Under the pieces are notes generated by a model, which made no database searches, was not told where the DNA came from, and saw only the letters and a list, made by a program, of their open reading frames with translations. A DNA stretch of 64,000 bases from assembly GCA_947446645.1 (NCBI GenBank), contig CANFHA010000005.1, positions 186,001 to 250,000 on the forward strand, read 5' to 3'. Source of the stretch: Chitinophagaceae bacterium (GTDB lineage: Bacteria > Bacteroidota > Bacteroidia > Chitinophagales > Chitinophagaceae). Position 1 is the stretch's first letter, and every line of letters begins with the position of its first letter. The translations under genes and the position numbers were made by a program. Below are positions 26,682 through 36,201 of the stretch, in pieces.

Positions 26682-28289
26682 GTGGCTAATATTTTTACGC
26701 ATATCCCTTATAAGGAAACTGGTTATTTTTCAAAGCTCGTAACTGATTACATCAGCAATGACCCGGCTATCCAGCCTTTTTACAGCCTTCCGGCTACTGC
26801 CGATGGCCTCACAAGCGCCATCAAAGACAGGCAGGCTCACCCGGTAAACCGCACCACCCTGGTTGAAGTGCTAACAAAACAATACGAGCATCTGCCACAT
26901 CAACCTGATACACATGCCAATATACGATCGCTGCTAAGCGAAAATACATTCACCATTTGCACAGCGCACCAGCCCAACCTGCTTACTGGCTACCTGTATT
27001 TCATATATAAAATACTTCATGCTATAAAGCTGGCAGAGCAGTTAAATGAAAAGCACCCCGGCAAACATTTTGTACCTGTTTACTACATGGGTAGCGAAGA
27101 CAACGACCTTGCAGAGCTCGGCACATTCAAATTCAGGGGCGACAAGTATGTATGGGACGGAGATGGTCAAAGCGGGGCCGTGGGCCGCATGGACACTGCA
27201 AGCATTAAAAAATTGCTGGCCGACCTCCTGAAATATTTCGGACCTCCCGGCAGCAATTGCGATGAGCTGTCAGAATTGCTCACCACTGCCTACCTGAAAC
27301 ACGCAACCATCGGTAGCGCCACACAGTATCTTGTGCATGCACTATTTGGCCGCTATGGACTTGTTGTATTAGACCCGGATGATGCGGCGCTGAAGTCTCT
27401 ATTCATTCCTGTAATGAAGGATGAATTATTACATCAGAACGCAAACCCGGTAATTACAAAACAGATAGAACTGCTCGCTGCTCACTACAAGATACAGGCA
27501 CATCCCCGCGAAATAAACCTCTTTTATCTTGTAGATGGCCTTAGAGAAAGGATCGAAAAAAAAGCCGACAATTGGATAGTAATAAATACCGCCCTGCAGT
27601 TTAGTGAGCACGAGATCCTGGCTGAGCTGGAAAATCATCCGGAAAGATTTAGTCCTAATGTCATGTTGCGCGGCTTGTTTCAGGAAACTATCTTACCCAA
27701 TATCGCATTCATCGGTGGTGGTGCGGAAGTAGCTTACTGGCTGCAATTACGTACCGTATTCCAGTATTACAAGGTCTTCTTCCCGGTCATTTATCTGCGC
27801 CAGTCTGTCCTTTGGATAGAAGCCGGTTATACAAAGCTTCGCGAACAATTACAACTGAGCGTTGCTGACATATTCAAACAAGATCAGAATTTGGTGCGCG
27901 ACTACATCAGTCGCCATACCAATGGAGAGTGGCAAACCAGCGGGGAAACTGCTGCCATCGAAAATATTTTCAACAGCCTGGAACAAAAAGCCATTTTGCT
28001 CGACCCGACGTTGGAAAAGGCCGCAGGCGCTGCGCTTACAAAAATGAAGTACCAGCTGGAAATATTGGAGAAGAAGATGCTGAGAGCAGAGAAGCGAAAA
28101 ATGGAAACTCATTTACTTCGAATAGAAAAACTGAAGAAGACACTGTTCCCTAACCATAGCCTGCAGGAAAGAGTCGAGAATTTCAGCGAATACTATCTGC
28201 AATACGGTCCTTCCTTTTTCGACATTCTGAAAGATGGCATTGATCCGTTTCACCCTCAATTCCTGATTGTAGAAGAATCTGGCGTATAA
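26682..28289 (+). CDS. bshC: Bacillithiol biosynthesis cysteine-adding enzyme BshC
   Basis: 535 residues, the family length, starting with GTG at 26682 (ANIFTHIPYKETGYFSKLV). Family blocks include TAHQPNLLTGYLYFIYKIL, YYMGSEDNDLAELG, FSPNVMLRGLFQETILPN and IGGGAEVAYWLQL, with a coiled-coil arm near 450-500 (LEILEKKMLRAEKRKME). BshC joins L-cysteine to glucosaminyl-malate as the last step of bacillithiol synthesis, giving the cell its main low-molecular-weight thiol. bshA and bshB are not in this window. A near-consensus promoter, TAACTTCG, is at about 26656. An upstream ATG at 26677 is out of frame. Confidence 0.92.
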   Translation: MANIFTHIPYKETGYFSKLVTDYISNDPAIQPFYSLPATADGLTSAIKDRQAHPVNRTTLVEVLTKQYEHLPHQPDTHANIRSLLSENTFTICTAHQPNLLTGYLYFIYKILHAIKLAEQLNEKHPGKHFVPVYYMGSEDNDLAELGTFKFRGDKYVWDGDGQSGAVGRMDTASIKKLLADLLKYFGPPGSNCDELSELLTTAYLKHATIGSATQYLVHALFGRYGLVVLDPDDAALKSLFIPVMKDELLHQNANPVITKQIELLAAHYKIQAHPREINLFYLVDGLRERIEKKADNWIVINTALQFSEHEILAELENHPERFSPNVMLRGLFQETILPNIAFIGGGAEVAYWLQLRTVFQYYKVFFPVIYLRQSVLWIEAGYTKLREQLQLSVADIFKQDQNLVRDYISRHTNGEWQTSGETAAIENIFNSLEQKAILLDPTLEKAAGAALTKMKYQLEILEKKMLRAEKRKMETHLLRIEKLKKTLFPNHSLQERVENFSEYYLQYGPSFFDILKDGIDPFHPQFLIVEESGV

Positions 28290-28362
28290 CAATTGGTTAA
28301 TTCACCACAGACTGTACACTCGCTATTTCATTTATGTACCTTACAAATTGTAACTTACAGCC

Positions 28363-29328
28363 GTGAACCCAGTTACACTCAGGCGGCATCCGCTGAAATT
28401 CTACTTCGTTATTTTTTTTATGGCCATCTTCTGCTGCTCACTCGGCGGCCTTATCCTTTGGGTGGGTGTCAGGTCTGGCGAACGGGGAGAAAGTGGCTAT
28501 CTAACTATGGTTGCGTTCGCGCTTGTCTTTATCCTGTTGGGAATTTTTACCGTTTTCAAATATTTCAGTAACACACCGGTAGTCAGGGCCGATCAATACC
28601 AGGTCACATTCAACGACACGGAGGCTTACCAGTGGCAGGATCTAAGTTCAGTTGAGCTCTCCGGTAAGCAACCATTCAAATACCTGCTCACTTTCCAGAT
28701 GGAAGGGATGATACTAAGGTTTAGGAGCGGCAATGAAAAATACCTGTATGACGACCTTTACGCCAACACCGGGGAAATGAAATCATTCATCCAGCAAGTA
28801 GTCGTCGATAAGCAAGCGGCTTTCACTTACCATAAAGAGAACGCAAACACAGGCGAACTTCCGGCAGAGACGTTTGTATCGTTTAAGGGAAATCAATTTA
28901 CATCATTACGCGGTTTAACGATTTGGGGTATGTATGCGGTAATAGCTATTATGCTTATCAGCCGTCCGCACTATTTCGACAATATCAACATCCCCAAATT
29001 CGTCCTGGTATTCGGAGCGTTTTGCGTAGCCTGGTTCTTTTTTCTGTCCCTTTTACTCAACTATTTCCTGGTGTCTGAGCACTACCTCGTAGTTAAGAAC
29101 CACAACCTCTTCTGGAAAAATCGCATCTACAAATTGTCTGATATCAGGGAGGTAACTATTGAGACACAGGGCAAAATGCCAAACAGCTTTCGCATTATTA
29201 CTAAGGACTTCGACAGCAAAGTATTCCCGGCAGGCACCCTTCGCGACAAGCATTGGCGTATTCTTAAAGAAAAACTGGAAAGAAAAGGAATAAGGGTAAG
29301 AAATGATAGTCCGTTCCTTAACGCATAG
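28363..29328 (+). CDS. Membrane protein with PH-like domains, unknown function
   Basis: 321 residues from a GTG start. Two helices lie near residues 12-35 and 48-67, then a soluble domain (about 75-160), two more helices (about 182-200 and 208-232), and a second soluble domain. Each soluble part has the beta-rich pattern of bacterial PH-like domains (for example YQVTFNDTEAYQWQDLSSVEL, split at YQWQDL, and LFWKNRIYKLSDIREVTIE). The arrangement, helix pair then PH-like domain twice, suggests a duplicated unit related to the STM3941/bPH families. Function unknown. Its stop is one base from the stop of the convergent membrane protein gene. Confidence 0.6.
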   Translation: MNPVTLRRHPLKFYFVIFFMAIFCCSLGGLILWVGVRSGERGESGYLTMVAFALVFILLGIFTVFKYFSNTPVVRADQYQVTFNDTEAYQWQDLSSVELSGKQPFKYLLTFQMEGMILRFRSGNEKYLYDDLYANTGEMKSFIQQVVVDKQAAFTYHKENANTGELPAETFVSFKGNQFTSLRGLTIWGMYAVIAIMLISRPHYFDNINIPKFVLVFGAFCVAWFFFLSLLLNYFLVSEHYLVVKNHNLFWKNRIYKLSDIREVTIETQGKMPNSFRIITKDFDSKVFPAGTLRDKHWRILKEKLERKGIRVRNDSPFLNA

Positions 29329-29329
29329 A

Positions 29330-30784
29330 TCACGGCCTCATCATTGAATCATAACTAATCACACGGTAAGTAACCGAAGTATCTATTTGTACGTAACTGC
29401 TGTTAAGAGTTGTCGCTGCCCTTTTCTCCCAGGCCCCTAACAAGGTATCCTTGCTCGCAGTGTTAAAGCCTTTGATCTGGTCTGCGGTAAGAAAAATAAA
29501 TGTGCGCTGAGGCATCTCACCTTTCAGGTTAGAAATAAAGATACTTTCCACGGGTGATGCCCAGGTTATAATAAGTGTATGGTCAGCTGCCTCAGGCAAT
29601 GGTTGCTGTATGATAGCCTTCGTAAGCTTTTTTTGCGCCATGTGTACATTTATTTCTTCCAGCAGTGCCAGCCGGTTCGAGAAAGGTGTCACCGCACAAA
29701 CTATGTAAATAATGCGAACCACGTAAACGAATGAAAAAAGGGCAACAACCCAACGCGGCTTTAAGTAAGGCAATACGTAATAAACAAACGGAGCACAACA
29801 AATGATCACCAGCGGAGCATACTCACTTTCCATATAGCTCCTTGAAATAGAATCGCGGAAAGTAATACAGGTAAGAACCAGGTAACCCGCAAAAAAAAGC
29901 AGGGTCCATAAAACCAGGCCATACTTCCTCTTCACCGACAACCCAACGAGTCCCGCGATGGACAGGATTGTAAACAACCAGTAATGAGTAACGCAATTAG
30001 TCGTAAAAAAACGAAACTGTTCAGATGCAAAAATGGTAGACAGGGTATGATAATCAAAAGTAGTAATTGACTCAATCTTGCTGCTGTCATAGCCATGGTG
30101 CATACCCTGGTAAAACTTGATGTATGCCAAAACGACTAAAACAACTGAGAACAACGTGGTCTGAAACCGGCTGAGTGATTTGAAGCCCTGTTTGCTCGCT
30201 GCAAGAAAAAACCACAAGTACACTGCGGGGAGCATCACCAGCGGATGTGTCCAGATCGCCAGGAAGAACATTGCAATGAAAAACACTAACTGCAGCAGCA
30301 AAGACTTTTGTCCGGCAGCCGCATTGTTACATACAGCAAATGCCAGCATCAGCCATGCTATACCCTGGTGCACCTCGTTATTCGACCAATAAAATGTGTC
30401 GCTCGCAAAGAGCGTATAGTACAGCCCGAGTAATATCGCAAGAGCATAATTCCGGAATTTGTATACCAGCAGCAACGCTATTGACAGGTAAAAGATGTAA
30501 AAGCCCGCAGAATAGAAGATCATGAGTGCCACCAGCGGGAAGTGGAGGCGCAAACCCAGCCAGGGGAAAGCCTGCGAGACAAACGAACCATACCGGTGCT
30601 CTTCAATGTGTAGCTGGCCATCGCTTATTATGCGAAACAAAATGTGCGGTGCATCCGCATAAAGCATCCGCTCCTTGTAGTATACAACAGCAAGTATCAG
30701 CAGCACTAGTATCGCCAGCGCGGCAAGCCGCCCGGCGACGCGCATCGGCTGATTGCCATTGGAGAGGGTACTATTTTCGGGCAT
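29330..30784 (-). CDS. Multi-pass membrane protein, GT-C-like (DUF6056-type), unknown function
   Basis: 484 residues from ATG 30784; the frame is open for 55 more codons upstream, but that part is not membrane-like and overlaps the promoter region of the divergent gene. There are about ten hydrophobic helices. The first loop has YADAPHILFRII and a later one YTLFASDTFYWSNNEVHQG, a pattern seen in uncharacterised glycosyltransferase-like membrane proteins of Bacteroidota. The C-terminal 90 residues are soluble. No catalytic residues can be named with confidence. It ends back-to-back with the PH-like gene. Confidence 0.55.
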   Translation of the reverse strand: MPENSTLSNGNQPMRVAGRLAALAILVLLILAVVYYKERMLYADAPHILFRIISDGQLHIEEHRYGSFVSQAFPWLGLRLHFPLVALMIFYSAGFYIFYLSIALLLVYKFRNYALAILLGLYYTLFASDTFYWSNNEVHQGIAWLMLAFAVCNNAAAGQKSLLLQLVFFIAMFFLAIWTHPLVMLPAVYLWFFLAASKQGFKSLSRFQTTLFSVVLVVLAYIKFYQGMHHGYDSSKIESITTFDYHTLSTIFASEQFRFFTTNCVTHYWLFTILSIAGLVGLSVKRKYGLVLWTLLFFAGYLVLTCITFRDSISRSYMESEYAPLVIICCAPFVYYVLPYLKPRWVVALFSFVYVVRIIYIVCAVTPFSNRLALLEEINVHMAQKKLTKAIIQQPLPEAADHTLIITWASPVESIFISNLKGEMPQRTFIFLTADQIKGFNTASKDTLLGAWEKRAATTLNSSYVQIDTSVTYRVISYDSMMRP

Positions 30785-30853
30785 CGTGTAAATATATAGA
30801 TTAATCCGGGCAGCCGCGATTGTACCCCTCCTGAAAATTGTGAGCACAAAACT

Positions 30854-30883
30854 TTTGTATGCTATACATTTACAATAAATTTG
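30854..30883 (+). promoter_or_regulatory. Promoter of the tandem outer-membrane barrel genes
   Basis: TTTG (30854-30857), 18 bases, TAAATTTG (30876-30883): a near-perfect Bacteroidota promoter. The first gene starts at 30966, giving a leader of about 75 bases. Confidence 0.7.
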
Positions 30884-30965
30884 TAGACATTCGGAGGGGT
30901 GATTATCGTGAATTTGCTGGCAAATTATCAGACCACTATCCATTGTCATTGTAACAGGAAAAATT

Positions 30966-31877
30966 ATGAGCCGTATACCATTTTTATCTGCTTTGCTACT
31001 CGTTTTGCTTGTTTCTGTTGCAGCTACTGCACAGGAACGTGGTGATGGCGAGGCTGCAGCAAGAAGGCAGATTCACGACAAGGATATTATTGATGGCCGT
31101 GGTAGCAAGGGCAAAGGAAGGGCAGGTAGCCGTTCGGGGGCAGCTAATGCTAATCAAGGCAAAAATACCACTGGCGTTTTTCGCAAGTTTGGTAATGACG
31201 AGGGAGAAAGCGAACCCGCTCCATTCTCCCATGGAAGAACGGAGCTTGGCGCAAAACTCGGAGTCAATTTCCAGGAAATGGCGAAGTCGCCATTTTCACC
31301 CAACTTTGCACCCGGCGTTGTGGGCGGAGGTTACTTTCGCCGCTATTTCCGGAGAACAGGCCTGAGAATGGAATTGCTGGCATCAACAGGCAGCTATACT
31401 TCCCAAAACCCTGCCGCTTACTATGCTGAGCATACTGCTACTATGGACACGGTGACTAAGAGTGCATTCAGGGCTGTTTACCTTTCCGTTCCCATTTTGT
31501 TTGAGCAGCGCATCTTCCGCAAAGTTTACGTCCAGGTAGGCCCGCAGATTTCATATCTGCTGTCGTCAAAAGACAAGAATGGAGAATTCACCAAAATATA
31601 CGGGCGTAACGACATATTTAAGAAAGCCGAGTTCTCTATGCTAATAGGCGCAGAATATCAGCTGCCCTACAAATTGAGGGTTGGAGCGCGTTATATTAAA
31701 GGCCTTACCGACGTGAATAATAGCGTTTACCCCAAAGCATACTTTGCCTGGACGGTCAACTCACTCCAGGTATCCGTATCCTACAACCTGTTTCAAAGTA
31801 AGCCAGCCGCTCCGCGCCTAATTCCCGAAAAAGCGATGAAGGAGAAAAAGAAGCAAAAGACAGATAAGAGGGCATAA
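30966..31877 (+). CDS. Outer-membrane beta-barrel protein (PorT-like)
   Basis: 303 residues. Signal peptide with cut after VAATAQ. A low-complexity basic Gly/Ser/Asn linker follows (about 25-75). The rest is an eight-strand-type barrel with alternating patterns (LGAKLGVNFQEM, FAPGVVGGGYFRRYF, LSVPILFEQRIF, YVQVGPQISYLL, YKLRVGARYIKGLTDVNN). These are the marks of the PorT/OmpA-like outer membrane barrel families in Bacteroidota. No ligand or enzyme function is indicated. A Lys-rich tail (EKAMKEKKKQKTDKRA) ends the protein. A paralogue follows 46 bases later on the same transcript. Confidence 0.75.
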   Translation: MSRIPFLSALLLVLLVSVAATAQERGDGEAAARRQIHDKDIIDGRGSKGKGRAGSRSGAANANQGKNTTGVFRKFGNDEGESEPAPFSHGRTELGAKLGVNFQEMAKSPFSPNFAPGVVGGGYFRRYFRRTGLRMELLASTGSYTSQNPAAYYAEHTATMDTVTKSAFRAVYLSVPILFEQRIFRKVYVQVGPQISYLLSSKDKNGEFTKIYGRNDIFKKAEFSMLIGAEYQLPYKLRVGARYIKGLTDVNNSVYPKAYFAWTVNSLQVSVSYNLFQSKPAAPRLIPEKAMKEKKKQKTDKRA

Positions 31878-31923
31878 TTTTTGTAGAACAATCTCTCGAA
31901 ACAGACAAAAAACCCAAAGAAGA

Positions 31924-32547
31924 ATGAAGCGTTTTCTATTATTGGTTGTATCAGCTGGCTTGCTCGTGGCGAATATCGCTAATGCCCAGCTACCTGGAGT
32001 TGACAAAGTAAAAAGGGCTCTTCCGAAATTTGACCTTGGTCCAAAACTGGGTGCCAACTTTCAGCAACTGAACGGGACCAACATAAGAAAAGAGTATGCC
32101 GGTGGTGTAGTGGGTGGTCTATTCATGGGTTTGCATAAGAACAGGATGGGGGTGCAAGTTGAAGGGCTTGCCAAAACAGCTAAATTTACAGTAGATAAAC
32201 CAATTCCTATCGGATACAACCAACCGATAACTTATACAGTTAATGCAGTAGAACTTGAAATTCCGGTATTGTTTGAGTATCGGCTGTTCTGGCACTTATG
32301 GGCCCAGGCAGGAGGTCAGTTTTCTACAGTCCTGTCGGCCAAAACCACCAGTACTGATGTAAGAAATACCCTCTACAATGACGTAGCGGCAGTTATTGGC
32401 CTTGAGGTTCATCTCCCCATGCGTTTGAATATTGGCGCACGGTACATCTATGGCGTAACAAACGTTAACAACGAATCCATATCCACCTTGGCCGGCTCTA
32501 TGAAAAACCGTACAATACAGGCATGTGTAGGATTCAGGCTGATTTGA
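31924..32547 (+). CDS. Outer-membrane beta-barrel protein, paralogue of the preceding gene
   Basis: 207 residues. Signal peptide ends near ANIANAQ. The barrel shares LGPKLGANFQQLN, AGGVVGGLF, LEIPVLFEYRLFWHLWAQAGGQ and MRLNIGARYIYGVTNVNN with the upstream protein, so the two are tandem duplicates that have since diverged. This one lacks the basic linker and the Lys-rich tail. It is followed by a strong terminator at 32578. Function unknown beyond the outer-membrane fold. Confidence 0.75.
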   Translation: MKRFLLLVVSAGLLVANIANAQLPGVDKVKRALPKFDLGPKLGANFQQLNGTNIRKEYAGGVVGGLFMGLHKNRMGVQVEGLAKTAKFTVDKPIPIGYNQPITYTVNAVELEIPVLFEYRLFWHLWAQAGGQFSTVLSAKTTSTDVRNTLYNDVAAVIGLEVHLPMRLNIGARYIYGVTNVNNESISTLAGSMKNRTIQACVGFRLI

Positions 32548-32577
32548 TGAACCGCAGTATAAAAAGTTGGCTAGTTC

Positions 32578-32603
32578 AGCCGTCCTAAGCAGGGCGGCTT
32601 TTT
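32578..32603 (+). terminator. Terminator after the barrel gene pair
   Basis: AGCCGTCCT, loop AAGC, AGGGCGGCT, then T4: a nine-pair stem with one wobble, 31 bases after the stop. Confidence 0.85.
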
Positions 32604-32710
32604 CGATCTTAAATTCCGGAATTACTTAAGTAACATAGGAGTAAACAAATGGTTGGGGCAGCCGTACTTCTTAGAGCCATTGCAAGAGGAGACAAATGAA
32701 ATAAAGGCTA

Positions 32711-32728
32711 TCCCGATAGCTATCGGGA
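32711..32728. repeat. Perfect 18-nt palindrome TCCCGATAGCTATCGGGA
   Basis: A perfect inverted repeat with no loop in the 365-base gap before mpl. The core CCCGATAGCTATCGGG is a palindrome I recognise as frequent in Bacteroidota intergenic DNA. No gene is seen in the rest of this gap. Confidence 0.6.
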
Positions 32729-32794
32729 GCACAATACGCCTGAGTTTTGGAAATAGCTGCATACGTTAATATTATGAATAGTAAAAAGCTCGTT

Positions 32795-32802
32795 TAACTT
32801 TG
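32795..32802 (+). promoter_or_regulatory. -7 promoter element for the muropeptide ligase gene
   Basis: TAACTTTG fits TAnnTTTG; no convincing -33 element. Leader of about 105 bases before ATG 32913. Confidence 0.45.
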
Positions 32803-32912
32803 TACGAAGATACGTAAAAATATGAAATCACGTTATTTTATCATCATTCCTTAGCAGGTCAGTAGCACTGTCCATTCACGTCTAAAAATCACTAAAAAAC
32901 ACAAACGAGTAA

Positions 32913-34295
32913 ATGAAACACATACATTTTATAGCCATCGGCGGCGCTATAATGCATCAATTAGCCCTAGCACTGCAACGCCAGGGTTACACAATCACAG
33001 GAAGCGATGACGAGATAACGGACCCTGCCAAAAGCAATCTGAAGACAGCAGGCCTCCTTCCCGAACAGTTTGGATGGTTTCCTGAGAAGATCAGCTCGGG
33101 TGCTCCGGATGCAATAGTGCTGGGTATGCACGCAAAGGCAGATAATCCTGAGCTGATTGCGGCTAAAGCGGCAGGTGTACCTATTTACTCATTTCCGCAA
33201 TACGTATATGAAGTGAGCAAAAACAAAAAACGTGTAGTTGTAGCCGGCAGTCATGGTAAAACAACTATTACATCTATGATAATGCATATTCTTAAGCACC
33301 AGGGGATAAATTTCGATTACCTGGTAGGTGCCCGTGTGGCTGGCTTCGATCAGTCGGTGCAGCTTACGGATGCCCCGCTTATTGTTCTTGAGGGAGACGA
33401 ATATCCGGCTTCCGTAGAGGAGAAGAGACCTAAAATTTTCTTTTACCATCCTCACATCAGCGTACTTAGCGGCATAGCATGGGACCATATAAATGTATTC
33501 CCAACCTATGAAAATTACTTCAATCAGTTTGAACAATACTTGCAAGGGCTTGATGACAACGTAAAGGTGTTCTATAATGATGAAGATGCTGAAGTACAGC
33601 GTGTAATGCAGACCAGCGGACAAAAGCTTACTACCGTTCCTTATGAGACACCACCATTCCATTACGAAGAAGGCGTTCCAATTATGGATACGGCATCAGG
33701 ACCCGTAAAAGTCTCTGTTTTTGGCCGCCATAACCTGCTGAACATGCAGGCTGCAATAGATGTCTGCATGGAACTGGGCGTGTCCGAGAAAGATTGCTAC
33801 GCAGCTATTGCTTCATTTACAGGCGCCGCCCGCCGGCTCGAGAAAGTAAAAGAAGAGGAGAACTTTCTTGTATACCGTGATTTCGCGCATGCACCCAGTA
33901 AACTGAAAGCCACCCTTAATGCTGTTCGTGAGGCCTACCCTACGCATCACCTGGTAGCCTGCTTTGAGCTGCATACATTTAGCAGCCTCAATGAAAAGTT
34001 TTTATCCGAGTATGCAAACAGCATGGATGCTGCCGACGACGCCATTGTTTTCTTTAGTCATCACGCCCTAAACCTTAAGGGCCTGCCTCCACTGGAGCCA
34101 ATAACAGTAAGAAAATATTTTGACAGAACTGACGTTAATGTTGTGGACGAAAAAGAAGACCTTCTGGAGATGGTTAAGAAATTTGTAGCCCCACATTCAC
34201 GGCAAGACGGTGCGGCGCCAAAGCCAGTGTTTTTATTACTGATGAGCTCGGGAACTTTCGATGGAATTGACTGGAATGCTGTAAGTTCGCATTAG
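32913..34295 (+). CDS. mpl: Mpl-type UDP-MurNAc:muropeptide ligase (Mur ligase family)
   Basis: 460 residues. The N-terminus is a MurC/Mpl-type Rossmann domain (KHIHFIAIGGAIMHQLALAL). The ATP loop is AGSHGKTT (111-118), and the central domain has LEGDEYPASVEEKRPKI and GIAWDHINVFPTYENY, both Mpl features. The C-terminal domain has RDFAHAPSKLKATL. Mpl joins the recycled tripeptide L-Ala-gamma-D-Glu-mDAP to UDP-MurNAc, returning cell-wall fragments to peptidoglycan synthesis. MurC itself normally sits in the dcw cluster. The gene is monocistronic or paired loosely with the exonuclease gene 137 bases downstream. Confidence 0.85.
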   Translation: MKHIHFIAIGGAIMHQLALALQRQGYTITGSDDEITDPAKSNLKTAGLLPEQFGWFPEKISSGAPDAIVLGMHAKADNPELIAAKAAGVPIYSFPQYVYEVSKNKKRVVVAGSHGKTTITSMIMHILKHQGINFDYLVGARVAGFDQSVQLTDAPLIVLEGDEYPASVEEKRPKIFFYHPHISVLSGIAWDHINVFPTYENYFNQFEQYLQGLDDNVKVFYNDEDAEVQRVMQTSGQKLTTVPYETPPFHYEEGVPIMDTASGPVKVSVFGRHNLLNMQAAIDVCMELGVSEKDCYAAIASFTGAARRLEKVKEEENFLVYRDFAHAPSKLKATLNAVREAYPTHHLVACFELHTFSSLNEKFLSEYANSMDAADDAIVFFSHHALNLKGLPPLEPITVRKYFDRTDVNVVDEKEDLLEMVKKFVAPHSRQDGAAPKPVFLLLMSSGTFDGIDWNAVSSH

Positions 34296-34432
34296 ATTGG
34301 CGGAAACAGGAATTGACATTTAGAGATTGGGAATTGGGTGCGTTATTTAAGACGTTCATCCAACTTAATCTCAGATAAAATACCAAATTCAATTCCTGGT
34401 AACCGATCGACAAATACCTCAAAAAACAAGCA

Positions 34433-35218
34433 ATGCCAAAACTTACACTGAAAAGACCCATCATTTTTTTTGACCTGGAGACCACGGGCACTGACAATGC
34501 AAAGGACCGCATAGTTGAACTCGCTTTCATAAAGCTGATGCCTGATGGCAAACGCGATAAAATGGTTAAACGCCTTAATCCGGGCATGCCCATTCCGCCA
34601 GAGGTTACGGCTATACACGGCATTTCTGACGAGGATGTTAAGAATTGTCCTTCGTTCAAACAGATTGCCAGTACCCTTTACGAATGGATGAAAGGATGCG
34701 ACCTGGGTGGCTACAACTCCAGCAAATTCGACCTGCCTGTACTGGCTGAGGAGTTTTTGCGGGCTGGTGTAAACGTTGACTTTACTGAGCGCCACATGAT
34801 AGATGTACAGCAGATTTTCTTCAAAATGGAGGCGCGTACCCTTAGCGCTGCCTATTCATTTTATTGCAAAAAAGACCTGGAAAATGCCCACAGTGCTGAA
34901 GCGGACATACTGGCAACAATGGATGTACTGGAAGCCCAACTGGAGCGCTACCCTGATATAGGGAGTGATGTAAGCACACTACACCAGTTCACCCACACTG
35001 ATGAATATGTGGACTATGCCCGGCGCATCATAATGAAAGATGGCCACCCCGTCTTCAACTTCGGCAAGCATAAAGGGCGCAAAGTGGAAGACATCTTTAA
35101 TGCAGAACCACAGTACTACGACTGGATGATGCAGGCGGACTTCGCGCTGCATACCAAACAGAAAATATCTGAAATACTGAACCGTATGAAGTTGAAAAAA
35201 GCAGGACTAAAAGGTTAG
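34433..35218 (+). CDS. DnaQ-like 3'-5' exonuclease
   Basis: 261 residues. DEDDh exonuclease domain in residues 8-175: Exo I is IFFDLETTG (D14, E16), Exo II includes GYNSSKFDLPVL, Exo III is HSAEADILATMDVL. A C-terminal domain, FNFGKHKGRKVEDIF...YYDWMMQADF, is the DUF3820-type extension found on Bacteroidota exonucleases of this kind. It probably removes nucleotides from the 3' end of DNA or RNA in repair or proofreading; which one is not clear. It could be the epsilon-like partner of PolC/DnaE but lacks a visible clamp motif. Confidence 0.85.
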   Translation: MPKLTLKRPIIFFDLETTGTDNAKDRIVELAFIKLMPDGKRDKMVKRLNPGMPIPPEVTAIHGISDEDVKNCPSFKQIASTLYEWMKGCDLGGYNSSKFDLPVLAEEFLRAGVNVDFTERHMIDVQQIFFKMEARTLSAAYSFYCKKDLENAHSAEADILATMDVLEAQLERYPDIGSDVSTLHQFTHTDEYVDYARRIIMKDGHPVFNFGKHKGRKVEDIFNAEPQYYDWMMQADFALHTKQKISEILNRMKLKKAGLKG

Positions 35219-35368
35219 TTGAGCTCATTTGGCGATTAGGTTATCGGTTAACTGGTTGATGAGTGACGCTTCAGATAGAGACATTGAGGAATTTGAACGA
35301 GTTTTACCAAATATTTCACCATTATTCATTACAATATCATTATTTTGCCGCTTAATTTCAGCGCCTGA

Positions 35369-36082
35369 TTGGACAAGCTAGTTATTATACCGACCTATAA
35401 CGAGAAGGAAAATATAGAGAAGATCATCCGTAAGGTTTTTTCTTTGCCGGGCGGCTTTCATCTGCTTATTGTAGACGATGGCTCACCTGATGGTACAGGA
35501 AATATCGTAAAGGACCTGCAAAAAGAATTCCCTGATCAATTGTTCATTCTAGAACGTTCCGGTAAGCTTGGTCTCGGTACCGCATACATTACCGGCTTTA
35601 AATGGGCACTACAGAAAGGCTATGAATACATCTTTGAGATGGACGCTGATTTTTCCCATGACCCGGAAGACCTTATCCGTCTGCATGCAGCATGCAGCAA
35701 TGGTAAGGACCTTGTAGTAGGATCCCGGTACACTAAAGGAGGCCGGGTAGAAAACTGGCCATGGGACCGTATTTTTATCTCAAAAGGCGGTGCACTCTAT
35801 ACCAAGATGATTACCTGGATGCCTGTAAACGACCCAACGGCGGGATTTATATGCTACAACCGCAAGGTGCTGGCAGCTATACCGCTTGACAAAGTACATT
35901 TCGTGGGGTATGCATTTCAGATAGAAATGAAATACCGCGCCTGGAAACTAGGCTTTAAGATAGGCGAGGTTCCTATCACCTTCCGCGATAGGAAAGAGGG
36001 AATATCCAAAATGTCCGGCAGCATCATAAAAGAAGCAATGTACGGTGTTTGGAAAATGAGAGGGTTTTCAAATGAGCACTAA
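35369..36082 (+). CDS. Polyprenol-phosphate glycosyltransferase (dolichol-P-mannose synthase type)
   Basis: 237 residues, GT2 fold. IPTYNEKENI, then DDGSPDGT (36-43) and MDADFSHDP (D92, D94), then VGSRYTKGGRVENWP and FRDRKEGISKM. This is the DPM1-like set: it moves a hexose from GDP- or UDP-sugar to polyprenyl phosphate, the donor used by GT-C enzymes such as those at 3.5-6.9 kb. The start is TTG at 35369. The codon right before is an in-frame TGA, and no Met lies between the TTG and the conserved IPTYNE, so the TTG is the only plausible start. Confidence 0.85.
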   Translation: MDKLVIIPTYNEKENIEKIIRKVFSLPGGFHLLIVDDGSPDGTGNIVKDLQKEFPDQLFILERSGKLGLGTAYITGFKWALQKGYEYIFEMDADFSHDPEDLIRLHAACSNGKDLVVGSRYTKGGRVENWPWDRIFISKGGALYTKMITWMPVNDPTAGFICYNRKVLAAIPLDKVHFVGYAFQIEMKYRAWKLGFKIGEVPITFRDRKEGISKMSGSIIKEAMYGVWKMRGFSNEH

Positions 36083-36201
36083 ACTCTAGTCCTTAACCGG
36101 GATCCAGCCTTTGCTATTTTCAACCAATAAGTGCACTGTGCTCTTTAGCTAAATTGTTGAGTGCATTATCCAGTGTTATTAACCAACCCGCTCTCTTCAA
36201 C

